A stretch of DNA of 64,000 nt from Butyrivibrio fibrisolvens 16/4 (GTDB taxonomy: Bacteria > Bacillota > Clostridia > Lachnospirales > Lachnospiraceae). The position numbers and the translations under genes are program-made. The notes below the pieces were generated by a model that was not told where the DNA came from, did no database searches, and saw only the letters and a list, made by a program, of their open reading frames with translations. Each line of letters opens with the position of its first letter. The stretch's first letter is position 1. Below, piece after piece: positions 1 through 9,126 of the stretch. The stretch lies in contig FP929036.1 of assembly GCA_000209815.1 (NCBI GenBank), positions 1,679,238-1,743,237 on the forward strand. The letters are read 5' to 3'.

Positions 1-2
1 AG

Positions 3-203
3 TTACAAAAGAAAAAGAAAGAGAAGAAGGAAAAGAAGGAAGAGTCACAGGTTGTTTCAACACCTGCCAGCGCTCCAGTTGCTTCTTCTAAAAATGAAAC
101 TGATGATTTACAGCTTGTAGCTGTTATTGCTGCAGCAATTGCTGCAAGCACAGGAGCTTCTACAGATTCGTTTGTAGTACGTTCCATCAAGAAAAGATTT
201 TAA
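3..203 (+). CDS. OadG-type gamma subunit of Na+-pumping decarboxylase (5' partial)
   Basis: Only the last 66 codons are in the window; the start and the expected N-terminal membrane helix lie upstream. Visible are a lysine/glutamate-rich linker, a short Pro/Ala/Ser stretch, then a hydrophobic alanine-rich segment (LVAVIAAAIAA) and a basic end, SFVVRSIKKRF. That ending is typical of OadG/MmdD-like gamma chains, which anchor the decarboxylase to the membrane part. A strong ribosome site (aggagg) for the biotin carrier follows within 20 bases, so the four genes form one operon. The call rests on the tail and on the neighbours. Confidence 0.7.
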   Translation, partial: LQKKKKEKKEKKEESQVVSTPASAPVASSKNETDDLQLVAVIAAAIAASTGASTDSFVVRSIKKRF

Positions 204-221
204 CATTTAGGAGGTTTTTCC

Positions 222-575
222 ATGAAAAATTATACAATCACTGTTAATGGAACAGTATACGATGTTACTGTAGAAGATAAGGGAGGCTCTGGTGTATCAC
301 CTGTAACACCTGTTGCAGCTCCAAAGGCTGCTCCAGCTCCAGTAGCTACTGGCGCTGCAGGCGGTGTAAAGATTGAGGCAGGTGCTGCTGGTAAGGTTGT
401 TAAGATTGCTGCAGCTGCTGGTGCTTCTGTAAAGAAGGGTGATCCAGTTGTTGTACTTGAGGTTATGAAGATGGAAACACCTGTTGTTGCACCACAGGAT
501 GGAACAGTTGCATCTATTAACTGCAACGAAGGTCAGCAGGTTGAGGCAGGCGCACTTCTTGCTACTATGAACTAA
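222..575 (+). CDS. Biotin carrier subunit of the decarboxylase
   Basis: This 117-residue protein carries carboxyl-biotin between the carboxyltransferase and the membrane beta subunit. The C-terminal half (about residues 48-117) is a biotinyl/lipoyl domain with the biotinylation motif EVMKMET, in which the second lysine would be modified. A Pro/Ala linker at about residues 25-45 joins it to a short N-terminal strand region, as in stand-alone carriers of the MmdC/GcdC class. The start follows an aggagg ribosome site. Because biotin is on its own polypeptide, the alpha subunit downstream lacks a biotinyl domain. Substrate specificity cannot be read from this subunit. Confidence 0.9.
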   Translation: MKNYTITVNGTVYDVTVEDKGGSGVSPVTPVAAPKAAPAPVATGAAGGVKIEAGAAGKVVKIAAAAGASVKKGDPVVVLEVMKMETPVVAPQDGTVASINCNEGQQVEAGALLATMN

Positions 576-589
576 TAGGAGGATTACAC

Positions 590-1738
590 ATGAGTTACGT
601 TGGAGAGACATTGTTAAACCTGGCTCATCAGACTGCATTTTTCAATCTGACCTGGGGTAACTTTGTCATGATAGCGGTTGCCTGTGTTTTCCTTTACCTT
701 GCAATTAAAAAGGGATATGAACCACTTCTTTTATTACCTATTGCATTTGGTATGCTTTTGGTAAACATTTATCCCGATATTATTGCATCTCCAGAGGAAA
801 CCTCCAATGGAGTAGGCGGCTTGCTTTATTATTTCTATACTCTTGATGAGTATTCAATTCTTCCATCACTTATTTTTATGGGTGTTGGAGCTATGACAGA
901 TTTCGGCCCACTTATTGCAAATCCAATCAGCTTCTGGCTTGGAGCTGCTGCACAGATTGGTATTTTCACAGCTTACCTTCTTGCAATCCTTCTTGGATTC
1001 TCAGATCAGGCAGCTGCTGCAGTATCAATTATCGGTGGTGCAGATGGACCTACATCTATTTTCCTTGCTGGTAAATTAGGACAATCAGCTCTTATGGGAC
1101 CTATTGCTGTTGCAGCATATTCATATATGTCATTGGTTCCAATTATTCAGCCTCCTATTATGAAGGCACTTACAACAAAGGAAGAGCGTTCTATTAAGAT
1201 GGCTCAGCTTCGTCCAGTATCAAAGCTTGAGAAAATTCTTTTCCCTATCGTTGTTACAATTATCGTTTGTTTGATTTTACCTACAACAGCTCCTCTTGTT
1301 GGTATGCTTATGCTTGGTAACCTTTTCAAGGAGTCTGGTGTTGTTAATCAGCTTACAGAGACTGCATCAAATGCTCTTATGTACATCGTAGTTATTCTTC
1401 TTGGTACATCAGTAGGTGCATCTACATCTGCAGAGGCATTCTTAAATGCAGCTACACTCAAGATCGTAGTTCTTGGTCTTGTCGCTTTCGTATTCGGTAC
1501 AGCAGCCGGTGTATTATTTGGAAAGATTCTTTGCCATGTTACTGGTGGCAAGATTAATCCACTTATCGGTTCAGCTGGTGTTTCAGCTGTTCCTATGGCA
1601 GCTCGTGTTTCTCAAAAGGTTGGTGCAGAAGAGGATCCAACAAACTTCCTTCTTATGCATGCCATGGGACCAAACGTTGCTGGTGTAATCGGTACAGCTG
1701 TTGCCGCAGGTGTATTTATGGCAATTTTCGGCGTATAA
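590..1738 (+). CDS. oadB: Na+-translocating decarboxylase beta subunit
   Basis: This is an integral membrane protein of 382 residues, the normal family length, with about nine or more hydrophobic segments. It decarboxylates carboxybiotin and couples this to export of Na+. The signature GGADGPTSIF at about residues 147-156 holds the aspartate that the family uses for Na+ and carboxybiotin chemistry. The Gly-rich C-terminal segments around GSAGVSAVPMAARVSQ and HAMGPNVAGVIG are also conserved in OadB/MmdB/GcdB. It sits 14 bases after the biotin carrier behind a good ribosome site. OadB is preferred over MmdB because the partner alpha subunit is a pyruvate-carboxylase-like carboxyltransferase. 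Confidence 0.93.
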   Translation: MSYVGETLLNLAHQTAFFNLTWGNFVMIAVACVFLYLAIKKGYEPLLLLPIAFGMLLVNIYPDIIASPEETSNGVGGLLYYFYTLDEYSILPSLIFMGVGAMTDFGPLIANPISFWLGAAAQIGIFTAYLLAILLGFSDQAAAAVSIIGGADGPTSIFLAGKLGQSALMGPIAVAAYSYMSLVPIIQPPIMKALTTKEERSIKMAQLRPVSKLEKILFPIVVTIIVCLILPTTAPLVGMLMLGNLFKESGVVNQLTETASNALMYIVVILLGTSVGASTSAEAFLNAATLKIVVLGLVAFVFGTAAGVLFGKILCHVTGGKINPLIGSAGVSAVPMAARVSQKVGAEEDPTNFLLMHAMGPNVAGVIGTAVAAGVFMAIFGV

Positions 1739-1772
1739 CCCGAGTTTATATGAATCTAGGAGGATAAAATAA

Positions 1773-3191
1773 ATGGCAGATATTAGTCCAAAGCCAGTAA
1801 AAATTACTGAGACAATACTTAGAGACGCTCATCAGTCACTTATTGCAACTCGTATGCCAACCTCTATGATGCTTCCTATCGTAGATAAGATGGATAAAGT
1901 TGGTTACAATGCAGTTGAGTGTTGGGGCGGTGCTACATTCGATGCTTCACTTCGTTTCCTTAAGGAAGATCCATGGGAAAGACTTAGAAAGCTTCGTGAT
2001 GGATTTAAAAATACAAAGCTTCAGATGCTTTTTAGAGGTCAGAACATCTTAGGATACAGCCAGTATCCAGATGATGTTGTTGAATATTTCGTACAGAAGT
2101 CAATTGCAAATGGTATTGATATCATTCGTATTTTTGACTGTCTTAACGATATCAGAAACCTTCAGACAGCTGTAAAGGCTACAAACAAGGAAAAAGGACA
2201 TGCTCAGGTAGCACTTTCTTATACACTTGGTGAGGCTTATACACTTGATTACTGGAAGGATATTGCAAAGCGTATCGAGGATATGGGCGCAGATTCAATC
2301 TGTATCAAGGATATGGCAGGACTTTTAGTTCCAGCCAAGGCTTATGAGCTTGTTACAGCATTAAAGGAATCTACAAAACTTCCTATCGAAATGCATACAC
2401 ATTACACATCAGGTGTAGCTTCAATGACTTATATGAAGGCTGTTGAGGCCGGTGCTGATATTATTGACTGTGCTATGTCACCATTTGCACTTGGTACATC
2501 ACAGCCTGCTACAGAGGTTATGGCTGCTGCATTCGAAGGCACTCCATATGACACAGGATTTGATCAGGAACTTCTTTCAGAAATCGCTGATTACTTCCGC
2601 CCATACAGAGAAGAGTGCATCGAAAGTGGTCTTATGTCTACAAAGGTACTTGGTGTTAACATCAATACACTTCGTTATCAGGTACCAGGTGGTATGCTTT
2701 CAAACCTTATCAGCCAGTTAAAGGAGCAGGGTAAGGAGGATAAGTTACGCGAAGTTCTTGAGGAAGTACCTCGTGTACGTAAGGATCTTGGTGAGCCACC
2801 ACTTGTTACACCTTCATCTCAGATTGTTGGTACACAGGCTGTATTCAACGTACTTATGGGTGAAAGATATAAGGTTGTTACAGAGCAGACTAAGGACATC
2901 TTGCTTGGTAAGTATGGTCAGACTGTAAAGCCTTTCAATCCAGAGGTTGTTGAGAAGGCACTTGGTGCAGATAAGGATAAGGCAATCACATGTCGTCCAG
3001 CAGACCTTATTGAGCCAGGTCTTAAGAAGTTTGAAGAAGAGTGCGCTAGATGGAAGCAGCAGGATGAGGATGTTCTCACATACGCATTGTTCCCAAAGGT
3101 TGCTACAGAGTTCTTCGAATATCGTGAGGCTCAGCAGACAAAGGTTGATCCTGCTAAGGCAGATGTTGCTAACAAGGCTTATCCAGTATAA
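1773..3191 (+). CDS. oadA: Oxaloacetate decarboxylase alpha subunit (carboxyltransferase)
   Basis: This 472-residue enzyme moves the carboxyl group of oxaloacetate to biotin, giving pyruvate. Residues about 10-275 form the HMGL-like TIM barrel, with ETILRDAHQS near the start, the CIKDMAG lysine strand, and the metal-binding pair in MHTHYTSG. The rest is the conserved carboxylase domain (PYC_OADA). It ends before a biotinyl domain, which fits the separate carrier upstream. The start follows aggagg. A strong hairpin terminator closes the operon 27 bases after the stop. The alpha type argues for oxaloacetate rather than methylmalonyl-CoA or glutaconyl-CoA as substrate; that is inference from the family. 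Confidence 0.92.
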   Translation: MADISPKPVKITETILRDAHQSLIATRMPTSMMLPIVDKMDKVGYNAVECWGGATFDASLRFLKEDPWERLRKLRDGFKNTKLQMLFRGQNILGYSQYPDDVVEYFVQKSIANGIDIIRIFDCLNDIRNLQTAVKATNKEKGHAQVALSYTLGEAYTLDYWKDIAKRIEDMGADSICIKDMAGLLVPAKAYELVTALKESTKLPIEMHTHYTSGVASMTYMKAVEAGADIIDCAMSPFALGTSQPATEVMAAAFEGTPYDTGFDQELLSEIADYFRPYREECIESGLMSTKVLGVNINTLRYQVPGGMLSNLISQLKEQGKEDKLREVLEEVPRVRKDLGEPPLVTPSSQIVGTQAVFNVLMGERYKVVTEQTKDILLGKYGQTVKPFNPEVVEKALGADKDKAITCRPADLIEPGLKKFEEECARWKQQDEDVLTYALFPKVATEFFEYREAQQTKVDPAKADVANKAYPV

Positions 3192-3217
3192 TTTTCATTT
3201 AATATTCTATGAATTTA

Positions 3218-3251
3218 AGAGTAATGCAAGATTTCTTGCATTACTCTTTTC
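3218..3251 (+). terminator. Rho-independent terminator of the oad operon
   Basis: A 12-bp perfect inverted repeat (agagtaatgcaa / ttgcattactct) with a 6-base loop is followed by tttt. It lies 27 bases after oadA and ahead of the RpiR-type regulator. Confidence 0.85.
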
Positions 3252-3304
3252 TTTACTCTATAATTAAATTCTAATGGAGTTTTATGTATTTTTAAGGGTG
3301 ATTT

Positions 3305-4219
3305 ATGGCAACAACAACAGATTTAATTTCAAAAATTAATGAAAAATACGGAAGAATGTCAAAAGGACAAAAGCTTTTGGCCAACTATATCATTGATAAT
3401 TATGATAAGGCTGTTTTCCTTACTGCAGCAAAGCTTGGAGAGATTATTGGAATTTCCGAGTCTACTGTTGTAAGATTCGCGTCTTTTATTGGATATAGTG
3501 GTTATCCAGAGTTTCAGCAGGCCTTAGAAGAAATGGTCCGAAACAAGCTTAATACTTCCGATAGAATCGAAATTACAAAGGGCGGAATAGAACAGAATGG
3601 TGTTTTAAGAGAAGTTCTTAGCTCCGATGCATTAAAAATCAAAAACACTATGGAAACAATGGATGAGGCTGCCTTTTATAATGCGGTGGAGGCTTTACTG
3701 AATGCCAGAAAAATCTATGTTGTAGGTATTCGCACCTGCGCGCCACTTGCTTCTTTTTTGGCATTTTATCTCAATCTTATTTTTGATAATGTTGTAAACC
3801 TTCAAACTTCATCATCATCAGAGCTTTTCGAGCAGATGATACATATTAACGAAGAAGATTGCATCATTGGAATTTCATTTCCTAGATATTCAATGCGTAC
3901 ACTTAAGGCGTTGGAGTTTGCAAATAACAGACAGGCTAATGTTATCACTATAACAGATTCTATTCATTCACCTATGAATCTTTACAGTTCTTGTAATCTT
4001 ATAGCCGAAAGCGAAATGCATTCAGTTGTGGATTCATTGGTAGCTCCTCTTTCTGTTATAAATGCTTTAATTGTAGAGCTTTGCAATCGCAGACAGGCCG
4101 ATGTTGCCAATACCTTAGAAATGGTCGAAAATGTCTGGTCTGAATATCAGTTTTATGAAAATGATGAAATAGACATGGTAGATGATTCTATTAAAATGTT
4201 TTACCCAGGAGAATCTTAA
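3305..4219 (+). CDS. RpiR-family transcriptional regulator (HTH + SIS)
   Basis: The 304-residue protein has an N-terminal RpiR-type helix-turn-helix (about residues 1-80; core LGEIIGISESTVVRFASFIGYSGYPEF cut across the recognition helix) and a SIS sugar-phosphate-binding domain (about 125-255) with the GISFPRYS and ITDS segments. Members of this family control sugar or amino-sugar genes in response to a phosphosugar. Nothing nearby is a sugar pathway, so the target is unknown. Its stop codon shares a base with the start of the next gene, so the two are cotranscribed. Confidence 0.88.
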   Translation: MATTTDLISKINEKYGRMSKGQKLLANYIIDNYDKAVFLTAAKLGEIIGISESTVVRFASFIGYSGYPEFQQALEEMVRNKLNTSDRIEITKGGIEQNGVLREVLSSDALKIKNTMETMDEAAFYNAVEALLNARKIYVVGIRTCAPLASFLAFYLNLIFDNVVNLQTSSSSELFEQMIHINEEDCIIGISFPRYSMRTLKALEFANNRQANVITITDSIHSPMNLYSSCNLIAESEMHSVVDSLVAPLSVINALIVELCNRRQADVANTLEMVENVWSEYQFYENDEIDMVDDSIKMFYPGES

Positions 4220-5446
4220 TGGCAAATGTTATAGTCGTTGGCGGTGGTGCTGCAGGTATGATGGCAGCATATGCTGCAGGAATGTGTGGACATGCAGTTA
4301 CACTTCTTGAAAAAACGAAAATTAGGAAAGAAAATCTATATTACAGGAAAGGGTAGATGTAATTTTACTAATGCTTGTGACATAGAGGATTTCTTTAAAA
4401 ATGTAGTTAGCAATCCTAAATTTTTATATAGTTCACTTTATACCTTTGGACCAGAATCTATGATCGATTTCATAGAAATGAACGGTACACCTACTAAGGT
4501 AGAAAGAGGAAACAGAGCCTTTCCTGTATCTGACCATGCTTCAGATATTACAAAGGCTTTAGAAAAAGCCCTGAAAGATTATTCTGTTAAGGTTATGCTT
4601 CGTACAGAAGTATCAGATATTCTCATAAGCGATAACAAAGTTACCTCTGTTGTTTTGGCAGACGGGACAAAAATGTATTGTGATAATGTTATTATTGCAA
4701 CAGGAGGTTTATCTTATAGGACTACAGGTTCCACTGGAGATGGATTAAAATGGGCAAAAAAGCTAGGGCTTAATGTTACAGAAACAAGACCTGCTTTGGT
4801 TCCTTTAAATACAAAAGAAAGCTACATTCCTACTATGCAGGGATTGGCACTAAAGAATGTTAATCTTTCTATATATAATGAAAAGAAAAAGCTATATGAT
4901 AGCTTTGGTGAAATGCTATTCACACACTTTGGTGTTAGCGGACCGCTTGTTCTTTCAGCTAGCTCTATTATTGGTTCAACCTTACAAAAGAAGGGCAGCC
5001 TAAAAGCTTATATAGATCTAAAGCCTGCTTTATCTAGAGATGATTTAGAGAATAGAATCTTACGTGATTTTAATGATAATTTGAACAAACACTTAAGCTC
5101 AGTTCTTAGAGGTTTGTTACCTAGCTCTATGGTGCCTGTTTTTATCGAAATTATGGATTTTGATGACAGTCGCCAGATTAATTCTGTTACAAAAGAGGAA
5201 AGGGCATTACTGTTAGACTTATTAAAAGCTTTTCCTTTTACTATTACAGGGCTTCGAGATTACAACGAAGCTATTGTTACTCAGGGTGGTGTTTCAGTTA
5301 AGGATATTGACCCATCTACATTAAAATGTAAAAATATAGATAATCTTTCTTTCGTTGGTGAGGTATTGGATCTAGATGCCTTTACAGGAGGATTTAATTT
5401 ACAAATTGCCTGGTCCACTGGATATTTGGCAGGATTATCAATATAA
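4219..5446 (+). CDS. BaiN/HI0933-family FAD-dependent oxidoreductase (frameshifted)
   Basis: The gene starts at the ATG that overlaps the RpiR stop: MANVIVVGGGAAGMMAAYAA is the FAD-binding Rossmann motif. The frame then breaks at 4310-4321. Restoring one A in each of two runs gives the family sequence LLEKNEKLGKKIYITGKGRC, and the frame then stays open to 5446. Later motifs include ATGGLSYRTTGSTGDG and the C-terminal FAD segment GEVLDLDAFTGGFNLQ. Total length is about 409 residues, normal for the family. Members are cytosolic flavoproteins; BaiN itself was proposed to act on bile acids, but most homologues have no known substrate. Annotating from the downstream fragment alone would lose the dinucleotide-binding motif. 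Confidence 0.85.
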
Positions 5447-5464
5447 ATTTTGGAGGATATTATT

Positions 5465-6124
5465 ATGGCAATGAATGTTGCAATCGACGGACCTGCAGGT
5501 GCAGGAAAATCAACAATAGCAAAGGCTATAGCCAAGAAGTTAGGCTATGTTTATGTAGATACAGGAGCAATGTATAGAGCAATGGCTTTATATTTCCTTC
5601 GTTCTAATATTTCAAAGGACGATGAAGCAACGATTTCTTCAGTAGTTGACGATATTTCAGTATCTATCAAATATGAAGATGGTGCTCAGCACGTTATTTT
5701 AAATGGAGAGGATGTTACAGGTCTTATTCGTACAGAAGAGGTTGGTAATATGGCCAGCGCCACATCTGTTTACGGTCCTGTTCGTACAAAGCTTGTTGCT
5801 TTACAGCAGGAGCTTGCTAAGACTACTGATGTAATTATGGATGGAAGAGATATTGGTACAGTAGTTCTTCCTAATGCTGATGTAAAGGTATTCCTTACAG
5901 CTTCTGTAGAGTGTCGTGCCAAGAGACGTTACGATGAACTTGTTGGTAAGGGATTAGAGGCAGACTTTGATAAAATTGCAAAGGATATCGAAGAGAGAGA
6001 CTATCGCGATAGTCATAGAGAAATCAGCCCACTTAAGCAGGCTGAGGATGCAACTTTGGTCGATAGCTCAGATATGACTATCGATGAAGTTGTTGATGCA
6101 ATTATTAAATTATGTAACAAGTAA
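5465..6124 (+). CDS. cmk: Cytidylate kinase
   Basis: The enzyme phosphorylates CMP and dCMP with ATP. The P-loop IDGPAGAGKST is at residues 6-16, followed by YVDTGAMYRAMA, the MDGRDIGTVVLP nucleotide-binding segment and the RAKRRY arginines; 219 residues is normal. The ATG at 5465 is chosen over an in-frame upstream codon at 5450 because it follows the ribosome site tggagg. In Firmicutes cmk commonly precedes ispH and rpsA, as here. Confidence 0.95.
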   Translation: MAMNVAIDGPAGAGKSTIAKAIAKKLGYVYVDTGAMYRAMALYFLRSNISKDDEATISSVVDDISVSIKYEDGAQHVILNGEDVTGLIRTEEVGNMASATSVYGPVRTKLVALQQELAKTTDVIMDGRDIGTVVLPNADVKVFLTASVECRAKRRYDELVGKGLEADFDKIAKDIEERDYRDSHREISPLKQAEDATLVDSSDMTIDEVVDAIIKLCNK

Positions 6125-6157
6125 TATAAGCCGTTTTAGCGGTGTAAGAGGTGTTTA

Positions 6158-7003
6158 ATGAAAGTTACTTTAGCTAAATCAGCAGGATTTTGTTTTGGAG
6201 TTCAAAGAGCTGTTGATGTTGTAGAAAAACAAATCAGTGAAGGCGCAACGCCTTTATATACTTATGGTCCAATCATCCATAATGAGGAGGTTGTAAAGGG
6301 CTTTGAGGCAAATGGCGTTAAGGTAATGGAAGAGGATTCATCAGAAAATTATCCAGCAGGTACTGTCATTATTCGTTCTCATGGTGTCACAAGAGCTGTC
6401 GAGGAAGAATTAAACGCAAAGGGCCATGAAATTATTGATGCAACCTGCCCATTTGTTAAAAAAATACATAGAGCAGTAGATGAACATTCAAAAAATGGCG
6501 AACATATTGTAATTATAGGAAATCCAGAACATCCAGAGGTTAGAGGAATTGTTGGCTGGATAAACGGTAATGATTACACAGTAATACCCGATGAGAAGGC
6601 AGCTGAGGATTTTTCAGTTAATACTCGCACGAGTATTTGTATTGTGTCTCAAACCACCTTCAATCACAACAAATTTCAAGAATTAGTTGAAATTATAAAG
6701 CAAAAAGGTTATCATATTATTGTTTTGAATACAATATGCGATGCGACTAATAAGCGTCAGGTTGAGGCAGCTGAAATTGCTTCTAATGTAGATGCTATGA
6801 TAGTAATTGGAAGTAAAAATTCTTCTAATACGCAGAAGCTATATGAGATATGCAAAACAAGATGCAACGATACTTACTATATACAGACAGCTGATGATTT
6901 GCAGCTATCTGGCCTTAGTTCCATTGAAAGTGTAGGTATTACCGCAGGGGCTTCCACCCCAAACAATATTATTGAGGAGGTTCAAAAGAAATGTCAGAAA
7001 TGA
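6158..7003 (+). CDS. ispH: 4-hydroxy-3-methylbut-2-enyl diphosphate reductase
   Basis: This is the last enzyme of the MEP isoprenoid pathway, reducing HMBPP to IPP and DMAPP with a [4Fe-4S] cluster. The three cluster cysteines are visible in SAGFCFGVQRAV, DATCPFVKK and NTICDATNKRQ. The substrate histidines (IIHNEEV, HPEV) and the C-terminal GASTPNN motif are present. Length is 281 residues. Its end overlaps the rpsA start by 13 bases in another frame. In many clostridia the two are one fused protein; here they are translationally coupled but separate. Confidence 0.96.
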   Translation: MKVTLAKSAGFCFGVQRAVDVVEKQISEGATPLYTYGPIIHNEEVVKGFEANGVKVMEEDSSENYPAGTVIIRSHGVTRAVEEELNAKGHEIIDATCPFVKKIHRAVDEHSKNGEHIVIIGNPEHPEVRGIVGWINGNDYTVIPDEKAAEDFSVNTRTSICIVSQTTFNHNKFQELVEIIKQKGYHIIVLNTICDATNKRQVEAAEIASNVDAMIVIGSKNSSNTQKLYEICKTRCNDTYYIQTADDLQLSGLSSIESVGITAGASTPNNIIEEVQKKCQK

Positions 7004-8115
7004 GTTTTGAACAAATGCTTGAGGAATCATTTAAAACTATACACAATGGAGAGGTCGTAGACGGTACTGTTATCAGTGTTAAGCCTGATGAAATCGTTTT
7101 AAACATCGGTTACAAGTCAGATGGTATTATTACACGTTCTGAGTACACAAACGAGTCAAATGTAGATCTTACTACTGTTGTTAAGGTTGGCGACCCACTT
7201 TCTGCTATTGTTGTAAAGGTAAATGATGGCGAGGGACAGGTTCTTTTATCTTATAAGAGACTTGTTCAGGAAAAGGGTAATGAAAGATTAGCAGAAGCTT
7301 TCGAGAACGGTGAAGTTCTTACAGCTACAGTTGATAAGGTTCTTAAGGGTGGCCTTACAGTTGTTGTTGATGAAGCTAGAGTATTTATTCCTGCTTCATT
7401 CGTATCAGATGTATACGAGAAGGATCTTGGAAAGTACCAGGGTCAGGAAATCAGCTTTGTAATTACAGAATTCGATCCAAAGCGTCGTAGAATTATCGGT
7501 AACAGAAAGACTCTTCTTGTTGCAGATAGAGCAAAGGCTCAGGAAGAGCTTATGTCTAAGATTGCTGTTGGCCAGGAATTCGAAGGAACAGTTAAGAATG
7601 TTAAGGACTTTGGCGCATTCATCGATTTAGGTGGTGCTGATGGTCTTCTTCACATCTCAGAGATGAGCTGGGGACGTGTTGAGAATCCTACAAAGACTCT
7701 TAACGTTGGCGATACAATTAAGGTATTTGTTAAGGAAATCAAGGATGGCAAGATTGCACTTTCTTGCAAGTTTGACAATGAGAATCCATGGAACGGTGCT
7801 TCTGAGAAGTACGCTGTAGGTTCTGTTGTTAAGGGTAAGGTAGTACGTATGAAGGACTTCGGCGCTTTCGTAGAACTTGCTCCTGGTATTGATGCACTTC
7901 TTCACGTTTCTCAGATTTCTAAGGAGCGTATTGAGAAGCCTTCAGATGTTCTTTCTATCGGACAGGATATCGAGGCAAAGGTTGTTGAATTCAACGACGA
8001 TGAGAAGAAGATTAGCCTTTCTATGAAGGCACTTCTTGAGCCTGAGACAGCTGATGCTGATGAGGCTGAGGTTGCTGATGTAAACATCGAAGAAGTAGCT
8101 GCTTCAGAAGAGTAA
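6991..8115 (+). CDS. rpsA: 30S ribosomal protein S1 homologue (four S1 domains)
   Basis: The 374-residue protein has four S1/OB-fold repeats, beginning near residues 19, 105, 191 and 276. Repeats 3 and 4 are canonical (KDFGAFIDLGGADGLLHISEMSW and KDFGAFVELAPGIDALLHVSQ, trimmed here to their cores). The C-terminal 25 residues are acidic. It is shorter than the six-repeat E. coli S1, as is usual for Firmicutes, so its role in mRNA binding may be partial. The start lies inside the end of ispH behind a gagg ribosome site, implying coupled translation. A strong terminator follows. Confidence 0.92.
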   Translation: MSEMSFEQMLEESFKTIHNGEVVDGTVISVKPDEIVLNIGYKSDGIITRSEYTNESNVDLTTVVKVGDPLSAIVVKVNDGEGQVLLSYKRLVQEKGNERLAEAFENGEVLTATVDKVLKGGLTVVVDEARVFIPASFVSDVYEKDLGKYQGQEISFVITEFDPKRRRIIGNRKTLLVADRAKAQEELMSKIAVGQEFEGTVKNVKDFGAFIDLGGADGLLHISEMSWGRVENPTKTLNVGDTIKVFVKEIKDGKIALSCKFDNENPWNGASEKYAVGSVVKGKVVRMKDFGAFVELAPGIDALLHVSQISKERIEKPSDVLSIGQDIEAKVVEFNDDEKKISLSMKALLEPETADADEAEVADVNIEEVAASEE

Positions 8116-8132
8116 TATTTGATTAATTTTAT

Positions 8133-8162
8133 GGAGACCTAGTTTACTAGGTCTCTTTTTTT
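8133..8162 (+). terminator. Rho-independent terminator after rpsA
   Basis: The stem ggagacctag / ctaggtctc with a short ttta loop is followed by a run of seven T. It closes the cmk-ispH-rpsA transcript. Confidence 0.85.
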
Positions 8163-8259
8163 GATATTTAAAATAACTAATACCCTGTAACATGCCTGCT
8201 TTCTTTTTATTCTTAGAAAAGTAACAATAAATACACAAATCATTTGTATAATTAAGTTG

Positions 8260-8287
8260 TTGTATAGGTAGGGATACTTGTTATAAA
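8260..8287 (+). promoter_or_regulatory. Possible sigma-A promoter for cheR
   Basis: TTGTAT (8260-8265) and TATAAA (8282-8287) are separated by 16 bases and lie 23 bases before the start codon. The match is moderate and could be chance in A/T-rich DNA. Confidence 0.35.
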
Positions 8288-8309
8288 TCTTTTATTTGCG
8301 GGGTGAAGC

Positions 8310-9083
8310 ATGGATAATTACGAAGGTTTCAAGAAAGAAGTACACGATTTAACAAAAATTGATCTGAGTTCCTATAAGGAAAAGCAGATGCGTCGTCGTA
8401 TTGATTCCCTTGTTACAAAGCATAAATGTAAGGAATACCATGAATATGTCATGTTATTAAAGAATGATAAGGAAGTATTTGATGAATTTGTAAATTTCCT
8501 TACTATAAATGTTTCTGAATTTTATAGAAATCCAGAGCAGTGGGAACTGATGAGCAAGGAATTTATTCCAGAGCTTATGAAGAAATCTGGACAACAGCTG
8601 AAAATTTGGAGCGCTGCTTGTTCTACAGGAGATGAGCCATATTCACTTGTAATGTGTTTATCACAGCATGTTCCTCTTAATAAGATTAAAATCTTTGCTA
8701 CTGATTTGGATAAACAGGTAATTGCTACTGCAAAGGTTGGATTATATAGTGCTAAGAGTATTGCAAATGTGCCTGCAGATTTAAAGAAAAAATTCTTTAC
8801 TCAGGTAGGAAATTCTTATCAGATTAGTGATGAAGTAAAGCGATGCGTAGAATTTAAAGAGCACAATCTTTTAAGAGATGCTTATCCATCAAACTATGAC
8901 ATGATTGTATGTAGAAATGTATTGATATACTTTACAGATGAAGCAAAGACAGAAGTGTATGATAAATTCTGTAAAGCTCTGAGACCTGGTGGTATTTTGT
9001 TTATCGGATCTACCGAACAGGTAATAGACTACAAAGAACTAGGATATAAGAGAAGATATTCGTTCTACTATGAAAAAGTATAA
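8310..9083 (+). CDS. cheR: CheR-type chemoreceptor glutamate methyltransferase
   Basis: The 257-residue protein has the CheR N-terminal helical domain (about 1-75; IDLSSYKEKQMRRRI) and the SAM-dependent methyltransferase domain, with TINVSEFYRNPEQW, the SAM motif WSAACSTGDEPYS and the acidic ATDLD. The motif PGGILFIGSTE is near the end. It would methylate receptor glutamates in chemotaxis. No other chemotaxis or flagellar gene is nearby, and terminators on both sides make it a single-gene unit. Partner receptors must be encoded elsewhere; a role in another signalling array is possible. Confidence 0.9.
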   Translation: MDNYEGFKKEVHDLTKIDLSSYKEKQMRRRIDSLVTKHKCKEYHEYVMLLKNDKEVFDEFVNFLTINVSEFYRNPEQWELMSKEFIPELMKKSGQQLKIWSAACSTGDEPYSLVMCLSQHVPLNKIKIFATDLDKQVIATAKVGLYSAKSIANVPADLKKKFFTQVGNSYQISDEVKRCVEFKEHNLLRDAYPSNYDMIVCRNVLIYFTDEAKTEVYDKFCKALRPGGILFIGSTEQVIDYKELGYKRRYSFYYEKV

Positions 9084-9087
9084 TTCT

Positions 9088-9126
9088 AATAACTCGCTAA
9101 TGCTTTAGCATATAGCGAGTTATTTT
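9088..9126. terminator. Bidirectional terminator between cheR and the YprB-type gene
   Basis: Inverted repeat aactcgcta / tagcgagtt with a 13-base spacer is followed by tatttt on the plus strand and preceded by an A-rich stretch for the minus strand. It serves both convergent genes. Confidence 0.75.

Noticed and set aside
6125..6157. Terminator between cmk and ispH
   Set aside because: Only a very short ccg/cgg hairpin without a T run.
7657..7905. Antisense open frames inside rpsA, rnfE, ruvA, hisZ, lexA and others
   Set aside because: They mirror strongly conserved genes on the other strand, have no ribosome site and no family resemblance.
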